A stretch of 64,000 nucleotides of DNA from contig CANMXN010000002.1 of assembly GCA_947501885.1 (NCBI GenBank), forward strand, positions 310,001-374,000, given 5' to 3'. The notes beneath the pieces are model-generated. The model worked only from the letters and a program-made list of their open reading frames with translations. It was not told the origin of the DNA and did no database searches. This document shows positions 18,393 to 26,529 of this stretch, one piece after another; the first letter of the stretch is position 1, and each line of letters opens with the position of its first letter. Origin of the DNA: an uncultured Sphingorhabdus sp. (GTDB lineage Bacteria; Pseudomonadota; Alphaproteobacteria; Sphingomonadales; Sphingomonadaceae). The position numbers were made by a program, and so were the translations under genes.

Positions 18393-19232
18393 ATGAGCAA
18401 GCAATTAGAACAAATCATTGAATCAGCATGGGATGCACGCGACGGATTAAGCCTCTCCACCAAAGGTGAAGTGCGCGATGCAGTCAATGAAGCGCTTAAT
18501 ATGCTGGACAGCGGCACTGGACGTGTTGCCAGCCAAGAAGATGGCGAATGGGTGGTGCATCAATGGCTCAAAAAAGCGGTTCTGCTATCCTTTCGTTTGA
18601 ATGATAATGTCATAATGGATGGCGGCGCAGCAGGCTCTCCTGCTTTTGACAAAGTGCCTTCTAAATTTGAAGGATGGGGTGAAAGCGATTTTCGCGATGC
18701 GGGTTTTCGCGTCGTTCCTGGAGCCGCAGCACGGCGCGGTAGCTTCATCGGCAAAGATGTTGTTTTGATGCCCAGCTTTGTAAACATTGGCGCCTATGTG
18801 GGTGATGGCACGATGATCGATACTTGGGCATCGGTAGGTAGCTGCGCACAAGTTGGAAAAAATTGTCATATTTCAGCAGGTACAGGAATCGGCGGGGTTC
18901 TCGAACCTTTGCAAGCCAACCCCACAATTATTGGTGATAATTGCTTTATCGGTGCGCGTAGTGAGATTGTTGAAGGCGTGATCGTTGGCGAAGGTTGCGT
19001 CGTTTCTATGGGCGTGTTCATCACTCAATCAACCAAGATTGTGAACCGCGAAACGGGTGAAATCATCAACGGTCATATTCCGCCCTATTCCGTTGTTGTT
19101 CCCGGCACATTGCCCGGCAGAGCATTACCCGATGGCAGCACAGGACCAAGCCTCGCATGCGCCGTCATTGTGAAAACTGTGGATGCACAAACGCGCAGCA
19201 AAACTGGCATTAACGAGCTGCTGCGCGATTAA
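18393..19232 (+). CDS. dapD: Tetrahydrodipicolinate N-succinyltransferase
   Basis: Converts tetrahydrodipicolinate and succinyl-CoA to N-succinyl-2-amino-6-ketopimelate in lysine and peptidoglycan precursor synthesis. The ATG at 18393 ([10 protein letters not shown]) gives 279 residues, the normal length. The left-handed beta-helix hexapeptide region is evident ([32 protein letters not shown]). The [17 protein letters not shown] block is typical of DapD. A longer frame from TTG at 18381 is less likely. The old yellow enzyme gene follows after 30 bp. Confidence 0.97.
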   Translation: MSKQLEQIIESAWDARDGLSLSTKGEVRDAVNEALNMLDSGTGRVASQEDGEWVVHQWLKKAVLLSFRLNDNVIMDGGAAGSPAFDKVPSKFEGWGESDFRDAGFRVVPGAAARRGSFIGKDVVLMPSFVNIGAYVGDGTMIDTWASVGSCAQVGKNCHISAGTGIGGVLEPLQANPTIIGDNCFIGARSEIVEGVIVGEGCVVSMGVFITQSTKIVNRETGEIINGHIPPYSVVVPGTLPGRALPDGSTGPSLACAVIVKTVDAQTRSKTGINELLRD

Positions 19233-19262
19233 TCCATTAAAGCTGCGAGAGAGGCTCTAATC

Positions 19263-20348
19263 ATGACGCATACATTATTTGATCCCATTAAGATAGGCAG
19301 CATTGATGCCCCTAATCGTATATTTGTTGCCCCTTGTACACGTCTAAGATGCGATAAGAGCTTCACGCCTGTTCCTATGATGGCCAAATATTATGCGCAG
19401 CGTGCATCGTCTGGGCTGATTATTTCAGAAGCCACAGGGATTAGCCAAGAAGGGCTTGGAATGCCCTTTGCACCTGGTATTTGGCGCGATGACCAAGTGG
19501 AAGCATGGAAACCCATCACCGAGGCCGTCCATAAAGCGGACGGACGCATGTTATGCCAATTATGGCACATGGGCCGTATCGTTTTATCGGCTTATAATAA
19601 TGGCAAGCCTCCTGTTTCAGCTTCGGCCACCAAAGCACCTGGGTTGGCCTATGCCCCCGATATGTCACGCCAAGAATATGATACAGCACGTCCCTTAGAA
19701 ATATCAGAAGTACCCCGCGTTTTGGATGATTATGCGCTTGCTGCGGAAAATGCCAAAAAAGCGGGTTTTGATGGCGTACAATTACACGCCGCCAATGGAT
19801 ATTTTATTGACCAATTCATTCGTGATGGTTCCAATCACCGTACCGATGATTATGGCGGCCCGATTGAAAACCGACTGCGTTTGTTGGGCGAGGTTACACA
19901 GCGTTTGATTGACATTTGGGGCAAAGATAGTACCCATGTGCGCCTGTCGCCCAATGGAGATAGCCAAGGCGTGAATGATAGCAATGCCGTGGATACATTT
20001 ACCAAAGCCGCAGCCTTGCTTGATAGCCTTGGCATTGCATCGCTGGAACTGCGTGAGCCACCACTCGATGGCACATTTGGCCGCAGCGAGTTGCCGCCGA
20101 TAGCGCCAGAAATTCGCAAAGCATTTTCGCGCACGCTCATCCTCAATAGCGATTACGACCAAAAACGCGCCGAGAAAGAGATGGCAGCGGGCGTTGCCGA
20201 TGTGATTAGCTTTGGCCGCACCTATATTGCCAACCCTGATTTGGTAGAACGTTTCAAGGCCAATGCCTCGCTAAATCAAGATGTTATGAAAACTTGGTAT
20301 AGCCGAGGCCCAGAGGGATATTTAGATTATCCGACTATGGGCGAGTGA
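19263..20348 (+). CDS. Old yellow enzyme family alkene reductase
   Basis: FMN-dependent NADPH reductase of activated alkenes, nemA/OYE type. The 361-residue TIM-barrel protein starts DPIKIGSIDAPNRIFVAPCTR. The LHAANGYFIDQFIRDGSNHRTDDYGG block contains the substrate-binding His/Asn pair and the DxYGGS/P motif, and SFGRTYIANPDLVERF forms the C-terminal phosphate-binding region. GAGAGAGG before the ATG is a good ribosome site. It may be co-transcribed with dapD (30 bp apart), though no pathway link is known. The substrate is not predictable. Confidence 0.93.
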   Translation: MTHTLFDPIKIGSIDAPNRIFVAPCTRLRCDKSFTPVPMMAKYYAQRASSGLIISEATGISQEGLGMPFAPGIWRDDQVEAWKPITEAVHKADGRMLCQLWHMGRIVLSAYNNGKPPVSASATKAPGLAYAPDMSRQEYDTARPLEISEVPRVLDDYALAAENAKKAGFDGVQLHAANGYFIDQFIRDGSNHRTDDYGGPIENRLRLLGEVTQRLIDIWGKDSTHVRLSPNGDSQGVNDSNAVDTFTKAAALLDSLGIASLELREPPLDGTFGRSELPPIAPEIRKAFSRTLILNSDYDQKRAEKEMAAGVADVISFGRTYIANPDLVERFKANASLNQDVMKTWYSRGPEGYLDYPTMGE

Positions 20349-20404
20349 TGGATTTGTGATATGAATTGGATTTCTTGAATTTGCAGTACGTGAACCTGTC
20401 ATAT

Positions 20405-21307
20405 TTACCTCGCATAAGTTTTAAATCGTAGCAGCTGTTTTGACATTTCTTGGAATGAAGACGATGGGGTGTCTAAAACAAAATAACCTTGCCCTGTATA
20501 TTGCCAACCCTTGGCATTTCGCTCACACCTTTTATTCGTAGTATCACGAAAAAATACGGACTGAAGTTTAGTTAAATCGCGTAAAACAATCTCGTCTGAC
20601 CACTGGATAGTTGGAATAATATACTCAAGCTTATCCTCAGACATCTCAGCATAAAATTTCTTTACTTGAGGATGATCAAATGGAACTTCAAATCTTGTAG
20701 GTCGTTCAAAATCAATACCCAGTCTTTTTCTTGTCTTTTCAATATATTCATCCGCAGATAAATTTACTGGGTTAGCAACAGGATACCAAGCGTTACGAAC
20801 CGTAAACTCTAATGTGTGATATAGCTCTGATACTTTTGGGCGCTCTTCACATTGTGGAAATCTATCCTCGATTTTCCGAAAGAATATAGCTCTATTTTGC
20901 GTACATTTTACAAGCTGCCATCCATCTAATTCTGCACGCTGAATCATTATTGGATCATGGATACAATGAAACTCATGCTCAAGACCTATAAAGTTATCAA
21001 TTCGAAGCCTAAACCGTCCATGACTATTTGTATTCTCAATTAAATAACTTCTAATTTCGGATGTATAAATTGGTGCTGATTTTAACTGTTTCAAATATAT
21101 TTTACTATTTTCTTGCTGTCTTTCTTGAATTGTTTCAGGGCTATCTGATAGCATTATTTGCTTTTTGAGATCAATTTCACCATCATTCATTACTGATGGT
21201 TTTTTCTCATTCTGATGAGCCTCATCAACAATCTTATTCTCACGATCTTGCGCACTGCCATCAGCGCAACCGAGTAAAAATATTGATAGCCATAATATTT
21301 TATTCAT
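20405..21307 (-). CDS. Hypothetical lipoprotein
   Basis: Unrecognised 300-residue protein. The start at 21307 (MNKILWLSIFLLGC) gives a clear lipobox LLGC; an extended frame to 21316 is unlikely. The start overlaps the end of the upstream lipoprotein gene by 8 bp, so the pair is translated together. The mature part is charged and soluble-looking, with several conserved-type cysteines (FHCIHDP, LVKCTQN, FPQCEE) and TrpTyr-rich segments (WYPVANPVNL). It is clearly more AT-rich than dapD. No domain could be named. Confidence 0.7.
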   Translation of the reverse strand: MNKILWLSIFLLGCADGSAQDRENKIVDEAHQNEKKPSVMNDGEIDLKKQIMLSDSPETIQERQQENSKIYLKQLKSAPIYTSEIRSYLIENTNSHGRFRLRIDNFIGLEHEFHCIHDPIMIQRAELDGWQLVKCTQNRAIFFRKIEDRFPQCEERPKVSELYHTLEFTVRNAWYPVANPVNLSADEYIEKTRKRLGIDFERPTRFEVPFDHPQVKKFYAEMSEDKLEYIIPTIQWSDEIVLRDLTKLQSVFFRDTTNKRCERNAKGWQYTGQGYFVLDTPSSSFQEMSKQLLRFKTYAR

Positions 21308-21731
21308 ACGCACCACCTTTTGAACTATTCGCGCGCTCTAAACTTTCAAGCCTAGCCTTCGCTTCCTCCAACCCTTTGATAGTCTTTCCAGTGGTGGTAG
21401 TTTGGGATTTAACTATATTATCTTCAGTGGTAAATGTGGTTTGGGTCAGAGCAATGTCGCGAGCAGCCTCTTCATAGAGCGCTTTGGCTTTTTCCAGATC
21501 TTTATTAAGGCCATTCCGTCCAGTTTCAAACAATACACCCAATTCTAGCTGTGCTTCTTTGTCACCAGATTTGGCGCGGTTTGCCAGCGACTGTATTTTT
21601 GTTGGTTGGTTATTAGCAACAGGCTTAAGATTGATACCATAATATTCAGATTGAGAACACCCAGCCAACAGCAATGAGCTAGCAAAGCAGGTGATTATTG
21701 CATGTGGCTTAGAGAATATACATCTCATCAT
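21300..21731 (-). CDS. Sel1-like small lipoprotein
   Basis: A 143-residue predicted lipoprotein with lipobox LLAGC. The start at 21731 (ATGATGAGA) is chosen because a GAGGAGGCGGAG region sits just upstream; the longer frame would use that as coding. One Sel1/TPR-like repeat is visible, from AQLELGVLFETGRNG to KALYEEAARD, followed by a Thr-rich stretch (TQTTFTTEDN) and a predicted coiled helix (GLEEAKARLESLERA). It overlaps the downstream lipoprotein gene by 8 bp. The joint function is unknown; Sel1 proteins usually mediate protein contacts. Confidence 0.7.
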   Translation of the reverse strand: MMRCIFSKPHAIITCFASSLLLAGCSQSEYYGINLKPVANNQPTKIQSLANRAKSGDKEAQLELGVLFETGRNGLNKDLEKAKALYEEAARDIALTQTTFTTEDNIVKSQTTTTGKTIKGLEEAKARLESLERANSSKGGAYE

Positions 21732-22076
21732 AATTGCACTCCGCCTCCTCAAGCAGAGAAGCCATGATATATGATAAGATTCCCCCCTTGAGAATCCGCA
21801 GCACTATTTCACGACATATCAGATAGACTATATTAGATTTAAAATAATTCAATATTTATTTTATAATTTTTGTAACTTTACTTGAGAAGTAAACGAATTA
21901 GGCAATTTTTTAATTTAATCTTGAGACTATATTTACCGTTCGCGTCCTGCTTCATCCATAGTTTGCGCTATGGGAGAGAGTAAAGGCAGTGATTATTTGT
22001 TTTATATCATTATTTAAATAATAGTTACTGCAAAGATTGGATTTGCTGTACAGATAAATGCGTATCCATAAATAAA
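21732..22076. other. AT-rich intergenic region
   Basis: No gene is visible. A small hairpin, CCATAG-TTTGCG-CTATGG, lies at 21956-21973 without a T-run. The rest is AT-rich and holds the promoter region of the minus-strand lipoprotein pair; no clear -35/-10 boxes were identified. Confidence 0.5.
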
Positions 22077-22098
22077 GGGGTGCACGATAATGCACCCC
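22077..22098 (-). terminator. Intrinsic terminator of the VOC gene
   Basis: A perfect 8-bp stem GGGGTGCA/TGCACCCC with a 6-base loop lies 6 bp after the stop of the minus-strand VOC gene. On that strand it is followed by TTTATTTATGG. Confidence 0.75.
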
Positions 22099-22104
22099 AA
22101 TGAG

Positions 22105-22485
22105 TTAACCCATATTCATTTTACAGAAGCATAATTTATTGCCGTCTAAATCGCGGAAATAGCCGCCATAAAATACATTTTCCAAACGCCAGCCCGGCTC
22201 ACCTTCATCGCTACCGCCTAATTCAATGGCTTTTTTATAATAAGCATCGACTTCTTCGGTGCTATCACAGCTAATGGCAATCATGCCGCCATTGCCAACG
22301 GTGGCGGCTTCTTCGTTGTACGGAAAACCAACACAGACCATGGGGCTGCCATTGCCTTTGCCATAAAATTGGCCGCCATGCGGTGTTTTGAAAAGGGGCT
22401 TTACATCCGTTCCAGCGAACAAAGCGTTATAAAATTCATGCGCCTTTGGCATGTCGTTACAGCCAACCATAGTATATGCAATCAT
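22105..22485 (-). CDS. VOC family (glyoxalase/bleomycin-resistance) protein
   Basis: Metal-dependent VOC-fold protein of 126 residues with paired beta-alpha-beta-beta-beta modules. Signs are the opening MIAYTMVGCNDMPKAHEFYNALF and the closing GGYFRDLDGNKLCFCKMNMG, the usual RDPDGNxLxF-like end of the family. A related protein lies at 43675-44043, sharing GGSDEG and the YFRDxDGNKL end. The substrate cannot be told; fosfomycin or bleomycin resistance should not be inferred. A clear terminator follows. Confidence 0.88.
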   Translation of the reverse strand: MIAYTMVGCNDMPKAHEFYNALFAGTDVKPLFKTPHGGQFYGKGNGSPMVCVGFPYNEEAATVGNGGMIAISCDSTEEVDAYYKKAIELGGSDEGEPGWRLENVFYGGYFRDLDGNKLCFCKMNMG

Positions 22486-22582
22486 AATTTATCTCCTAGA
22501 ATAATGTCGGATCAACCATGCTATAAGTTGTGGAGGGCATCAATGAAAAAGATAATATTCACAATAATAAATAGACTGTAAA

Positions 22583-23128
22583 TTAGTCAGTTGGGCAATA
22601 TCCGATATGATTACGCTGCACTGTGCCATCCATAACTATGTCACCAAGCCCTGGTATTTTCATAGTCAATTTTGTGTCAAAAACATGCTCTTTGGAGTCT
22701 ATCTTACCATTAAGGTGAATTTGCGCCGCTCCGATATTGTCAACTTTACAATTCACAATTATCTCTGCGAGTTGACCAGACATATCAAAGCGCTCATATT
22801 CACAATTTTCACTGCCATCACCACCAAAGAAATCGGCATCTGGTTCTTTTGCTTCTTCTTCCGAAATACATGTCTGTGATGAAAAACCTTGTGAGATTTG
22901 TTTGAGCAATTTTTCTTTTCTAGCACCCGATATGGCTGGCATATCAATATCAGTGAAATTGGTTGTCGTTTCCCATAGGCCTGCTTCGACTTCAATAAAG
23001 GCATCACTTAGCATTTCAGATTTACGCTCATCCGTATCGATGATGCCATTACCATCGCTATCAGCACTATCATCTGTACAAGCAGTGATGATTGAACATA
23101 TAATCAATGGTAAGAATATTTTTTTCAT
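22583..23128 (-). CDS. DUF3617-like lipoprotein with an EF-hand loop
   Basis: Exported 181-residue lipoprotein: MKKIFLPLIICSIITAC gives a lipobox ITAC. The start at 23128 is preceded by GGGGGTC on this strand. Just after the lipid anchor is a perfect EF-hand type loop, DSDGNGIIDTDE, with acidic residues at positions 1, 3, 9 and 12, Asn at 5 and Gly at 6. The rest (VEAGLWETTTNFTDIDMP, the TCISEEEAKEPD block, CEYERFDMSGQ) follows the DUF3617 pattern common in sphingomonads. Function unknown; the loop suggests calcium binding at the membrane. Confidence 0.75.
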   Translation of the reverse strand: MKKIFLPLIICSIITACTDDSADSDGNGIIDTDERKSEMLSDAFIEVEAGLWETTTNFTDIDMPAISGARKEKLLKQISQGFSSQTCISEEEAKEPDADFFGGDGSENCEYERFDMSGQLAEIIVNCKVDNIGAAQIHLNGKIDSKEHVFDTKLTMKIPGLGDIVMDGTVQRNHIGYCPTD

Positions 23129-23193
23129 TGCGACCCCCAAATACTATCCGTTACTCTATAATATATGAAATATGAACCTTTGATGACATTAAT

Positions 23194-23223
23194 TTGCGTG
23201 ACTTAGATCACAGAAGCTATAAT
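23194..23223 (+). promoter_or_regulatory. Putative uvrB promoter giving a leaderless mRNA
   Basis: TTGCGT at 23194-23199 and a perfect TATAAT at 23218-23223 are separated by 18 bp. The expected transcription start (about 23230) is within two bases of the uvrB ATG at 23232, and there is no ribosome site before it. A leaderless message is therefore likely. No alphaproteobacterial GAAC-N7-GAAC SOS box is present. Confidence 0.5.
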
Positions 23224-23231
23224 ATCATATA

Positions 23232-25409
23232 ATGAGTGAAATTATTATCAGACGCGGCCTTGATGAGCCTGAAACAGATCAAGACTTTGTTGCTCATAAG
23301 CCTATCCGCCCAGAAAAAATCGATCCCGGTCGGAAATTTGAATTGGTTTCACAATATTCTCCTTCAGGAGATCAACCTAGTGCCATTGCAGACCTTGTAT
23401 CAGGCGCAAATGAAGGCGAGCGTGATCAAGTGCTGCTTGGCGTCACAGGATCAGGTAAAACCTTCACTATGGCGAAGATGATCGAAGAATTGCAACGCCC
23501 TGCCCTTGTACTTGCTCCCAATAAAATACTCGCAGCCCAATTATATGGCGAATTTAAATCTTTTTTTCCTAATAACGCGGTGGAATATTTCGTATCTTAT
23601 TATGATTATTATCAGCCCGAGGCCTATGTCCCACGCAGCGATACATATATCGAAAAAGACTCAAGCGTTAATGAAGCCATCGACCGTATGCGGCATAGCG
23701 CAACGCGGTCATTGCTGGAACGTGACGATGTGTTGATCGTGGCATCGGTATCCTGTCTCTATGGTATTGGCAGCGTCGAAACCTATAGCGCGATGATTTT
23801 CGACATTAAAAAAGACGAAACTGTACCGCAACGCGAAATTATTGGAAAGCTAGTATCTCTGCAATATAAGCGCAATGACACTGCTTTCATGCGCGGTAAT
23901 TTTCGGGTACGCGGTGATAACCTCGAAATTTATCCGTCCCATTATGAGGATATGGCATGGCGTATTTCTTTCTTTGGTGATGATGTAGAATCGATTTGCG
24001 AATTTGATCCACTCACAGGCAAAAAAGGAACAGAATTAGAATATATCCGTGTCTATGCCAATTCGCACTATGTAACCCCAGGCCCCACGATGAAACAAGC
24101 GATGGAGGCCATAAGGTTTGAGCTAGAGGTACGGTTAAAAGAGTTAAATGCTGAAGGGCAATTGCTTGAGGCCCAGCGCCTTGAGCAACGTACCCAATTT
24201 GATTTAGAGATGATTGCAGCCACAGGCGTATGTGCAGGTATTGAAAATTATTCACGCTTCTTAACAGGCCGCTTACCAGGCGAGCCGCCGCCGACACTAT
24301 TCGAGTATTTGCCTGACAATGCACTATTATTTGTGGATGAGAGCCACCAAACCGTTCCCCAAATTGGCGCTATGTCTAAAGGCGATCACCGACGGAAAAT
24401 GACATTGGCACAATATGGTTTCCGTTTGCCAAGCTGCATCGATAATCGTCCCTTACGTTTTAACGAATGGGATGCCATGCGTCCGCAAACTGTCTCGGTT
24501 TCGGCAACACCAGGCAAATGGGAAATGGAACAGACTAGCGGTGTTTTTGCCGAACAGATCATCCGCCCAACAGGATTAATCGATCCACCTATCGAAATCC
24601 GCCCCGTGGAGAGTCAAGTTGAAGATTTGATCAATGAGACTCGCAAAGTCGCCGAAGTAGGATATCGCAGTCTTGTCACCACATTGACCAAGAAAATGGC
24701 CGAAGACCTTACTGAATTTATGCATGAAGCAGGGCTAAAAGTCCGTTATATGCACAGCGATGTTGAGACATTGGAACGTATAGAACTCATCCGCGATTTG
24801 CGTATGGGCGTCTATGATATATTAATCGGTATTAACTTGCTGCGCGAGGGATTAGATATTCCTGAATGCGGCTTGGTCGCAATTTTGGATGCCGATAAAG
24901 AAGGTTTCCTAAGAAGCGAAACATCTTTGGTGCAAACTATTGGGCGTGCAGCGCGCAATATCGATGGCCGCGTTATCCTTTATGCCGATAAGATTACAGG
25001 GTCGATGCAGCGCGCGATGGATGAAACCGATCGCCGCCGCGAAAAGCAAACCGCCTATAATTTAAAACATGGTATCACACCGCAAACCATCAAACGTGAC
25101 ATTGCCGATATTGTTGGTGATACAGCATCACGCGATCAAGTGCTGGTTGATATTGACGAAGACACACCGCATTTGGTGGGCCATAATTTGCGCAGCTATA
25201 TCAAAGACCTTGAGAAAGACATGCACAAAGCGGCGGGAGATTTAGAGTTTGAGAAAGCCGCTGAACTGCGCGATAAAATCCGCAAATTGGAAACTCAAGA
25301 ATTGGGGCTTTCTCCCGAAAATCAAGTGGCTGCACCAAAGGGCCGCTCTACCGAAGGCCGTCCAGGTACACGCAAAAAATATGGGAAAGTCCAACGGAAA
25401 TTTGGGTAA
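23232..25409 (+). CDS. uvrB: Excinuclease ABC subunit B
   Basis: Damage-verification helicase of nucleotide excision repair. The 725-residue protein is slightly longer than typical because of N- and C-terminal extensions. The N-terminal [11 protein letters not shown] leads to Walker A (GVTGSGKT). The beta-hairpin region [24 protein letters not shown] is conserved, as are DEGH-like DESHQ and the [13 protein letters not shown] segment. The helicase C domain has [13 protein letters not shown] and TIGRAARN. The UVR motif near the end (about 650-685) binds UvrA and UvrC. The C-tail is basic ([14 protein letters not shown]). It is monocistronic. Confidence 0.98.
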   Translation: MSEIIIRRGLDEPETDQDFVAHKPIRPEKIDPGRKFELVSQYSPSGDQPSAIADLVSGANEGERDQVLLGVTGSGKTFTMAKMIEELQRPALVLAPNKILAAQLYGEFKSFFPNNAVEYFVSYYDYYQPEAYVPRSDTYIEKDSSVNEAIDRMRHSATRSLLERDDVLIVASVSCLYGIGSVETYSAMIFDIKKDETVPQREIIGKLVSLQYKRNDTAFMRGNFRVRGDNLEIYPSHYEDMAWRISFFGDDVESICEFDPLTGKKGTELEYIRVYANSHYVTPGPTMKQAMEAIRFELEVRLKELNAEGQLLEAQRLEQRTQFDLEMIAATGVCAGIENYSRFLTGRLPGEPPPTLFEYLPDNALLFVDESHQTVPQIGAMSKGDHRRKMTLAQYGFRLPSCIDNRPLRFNEWDAMRPQTVSVSATPGKWEMEQTSGVFAEQIIRPTGLIDPPIEIRPVESQVEDLINETRKVAEVGYRSLVTTLTKKMAEDLTEFMHEAGLKVRYMHSDVETLERIELIRDLRMGVYDILIGINLLREGLDIPECGLVAILDADKEGFLRSETSLVQTIGRAARNIDGRVILYADKITGSMQRAMDETDRRREKQTAYNLKHGITPQTIKRDIADIVGDTASRDQVLVDIDEDTPHLVGHNLRSYIKDLEKDMHKAAGDLEFEKAAELRDKIRKLETQELGLSPENQVAAPKGRSTEGRPGTRKKYGKVQRKFG

Positions 25410-25449
25410 TGCTAATCATGGAAGATTATATTAATATGGTGGCTTTCAG

Positions 25450-25821
25450 ATGTTAAAAGCTATTATCAATCATCATATTTTCAAAGAATATATAATATTT
25501 TGTCTTGCTATAACATTTTCTATCTTTTTGGCATCACAAGATACTCATACGCAAAAAGCTTATGTCCCATATGCTAGCCTTGCACTATATATGGTTTTGA
25601 CAGGACATATATTCATATTACTCTTATCGCCTATTGTCGGACATTTGACGCGATCAACATATAAATATTGTTTCATAATATTATGCATTACACATATAGC
25701 AAATATACTATCATGGCTTGGTGATACATATACTCTAAATAATGTGATAGAGATATGCTGGCCACTGCCTATTTCATTTATGTGCTCTTGGCATATTAAT
25801 CGGGAATTTTGGAAACAATAA
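25450..25821 (+). CDS. Hypothetical membrane protein
   Basis: Unrecognised AT-rich ORF of 123 residues with three or four predicted transmembrane helices: about 14-30, 45-65, 75-92 and perhaps 100-117. It begins 40 bp after uvrB and uses AT-rich codons unlike it. No motif was recognised. The regular hydrophobic pattern makes it more likely real than chance, but there is no strong ribosome site. Confidence 0.5.
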   Translation: MLKAIINHHIFKEYIIFCLAITFSIFLASQDTHTQKAYVPYASLALYMVLTGHIFILLLSPIVGHLTRSTYKYCFIILCITHIANILSWLGDTYTLNNVIEICWPLPISFMCSWHINREFWKQ

Positions 25822-26170
25822 TATTCAGAGAATTAAGTTTGATCTGATTTATATTCATTGGCAATGATACTCTCCTTATCACTATGAATGGGCTTTGCTA
25901 AAATGGTCTATTAATTACATCATTATGGCCACACATTCAAAATCCTCAATTCCTTACACTAATGTCTAATATCATCGAGTCATCATGATTCGATTAGAAA
26001 TATGTACCCATGCCTGTTGATATTGTCAGAAATAATAATAAATTAAGGTTAGTATACATTTTTTTACAATAAAATACACAAAGACATAGTTTACCTTAAC
26101 GTAAATTGCACTATATAAAGTTATATCAGGACGTAATTATATTATAACCAATTTTATTCGGATTAATCAG
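25822..26170. other. AT-rich intergenic region
   Basis: No gene, repeat or RNA structure was recognised in this stretch. It presumably holds the promoter for the small ORF that follows; an ATTATATTATAACC segment near 26136 is a possible -10 region without a clear -35. Confidence 0.5.
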
Positions 26171-26250
26171 ATGTCAGTAATACCCCCCACAGTAGACCGT
26201 TACATCCACCACAAAGCCAATTAATAGCTTTTAACCATGCAGAAGTGCGC

Positions 26251-26511
26251 ATGTCTCAGTTTAATAATGAACTATTTTTATTCGTAACAGGAGAACAACC
26301 TGAAAAAGGTTGGAATGCCATGCTAACGCCATTGATCAATCAACAAACTCCAGACTATTTGACGGTAGAAGTTTTACGAGCACGCGCTGATTATACGCAA
26401 AAAAGCCATAGTGAGGCCAATTACCAATTATCATTACCGCTCAATTTTATCTCAGGTAAAAAGGGCGTAATGTTGATAGGCGCAAATGCAACGAAGCAGA
26501 TAGACATATAA
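26251..26511 (+). CDS. Small unknown ORF, possibly frameshifted near its 5' end
   Basis: The ATG at 26251 gives 86 residues (MSQFNNELFLFVTGEQ onwards) of no recognised family. The same frame stays open upstream to 26167 and encodes a plausible continuation (PLHPPQSQLIAFNHAEVR) but has no start codon there. An ATG in another frame at 26171 reads MSVIPP into a run of six C (26183-26188). One additional C in that run would join both parts into a single protein of about 114 residues. The sequence is therefore either a decayed gene, a sequencing error, or a slippage site. The dsbD gene is convergent, ending at 26530. Confidence 0.5.
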   Translation: MSQFNNELFLFVTGEQPEKGWNAMLTPLINQQTPDYLTVEVLRARADYTQKSHSEANYQLSLPLNFISGKKGVMLIGANATKQIDI

Positions 26512-26529
26512 ACTGTTCTATATTGGCCG

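Noticed and set aside
23161-23232. SOS (LexA) box before uvrB
   Set aside because: GAAC occurs once near 23174, but the second half-site is GACA, not GAAC, at the needed spacing.
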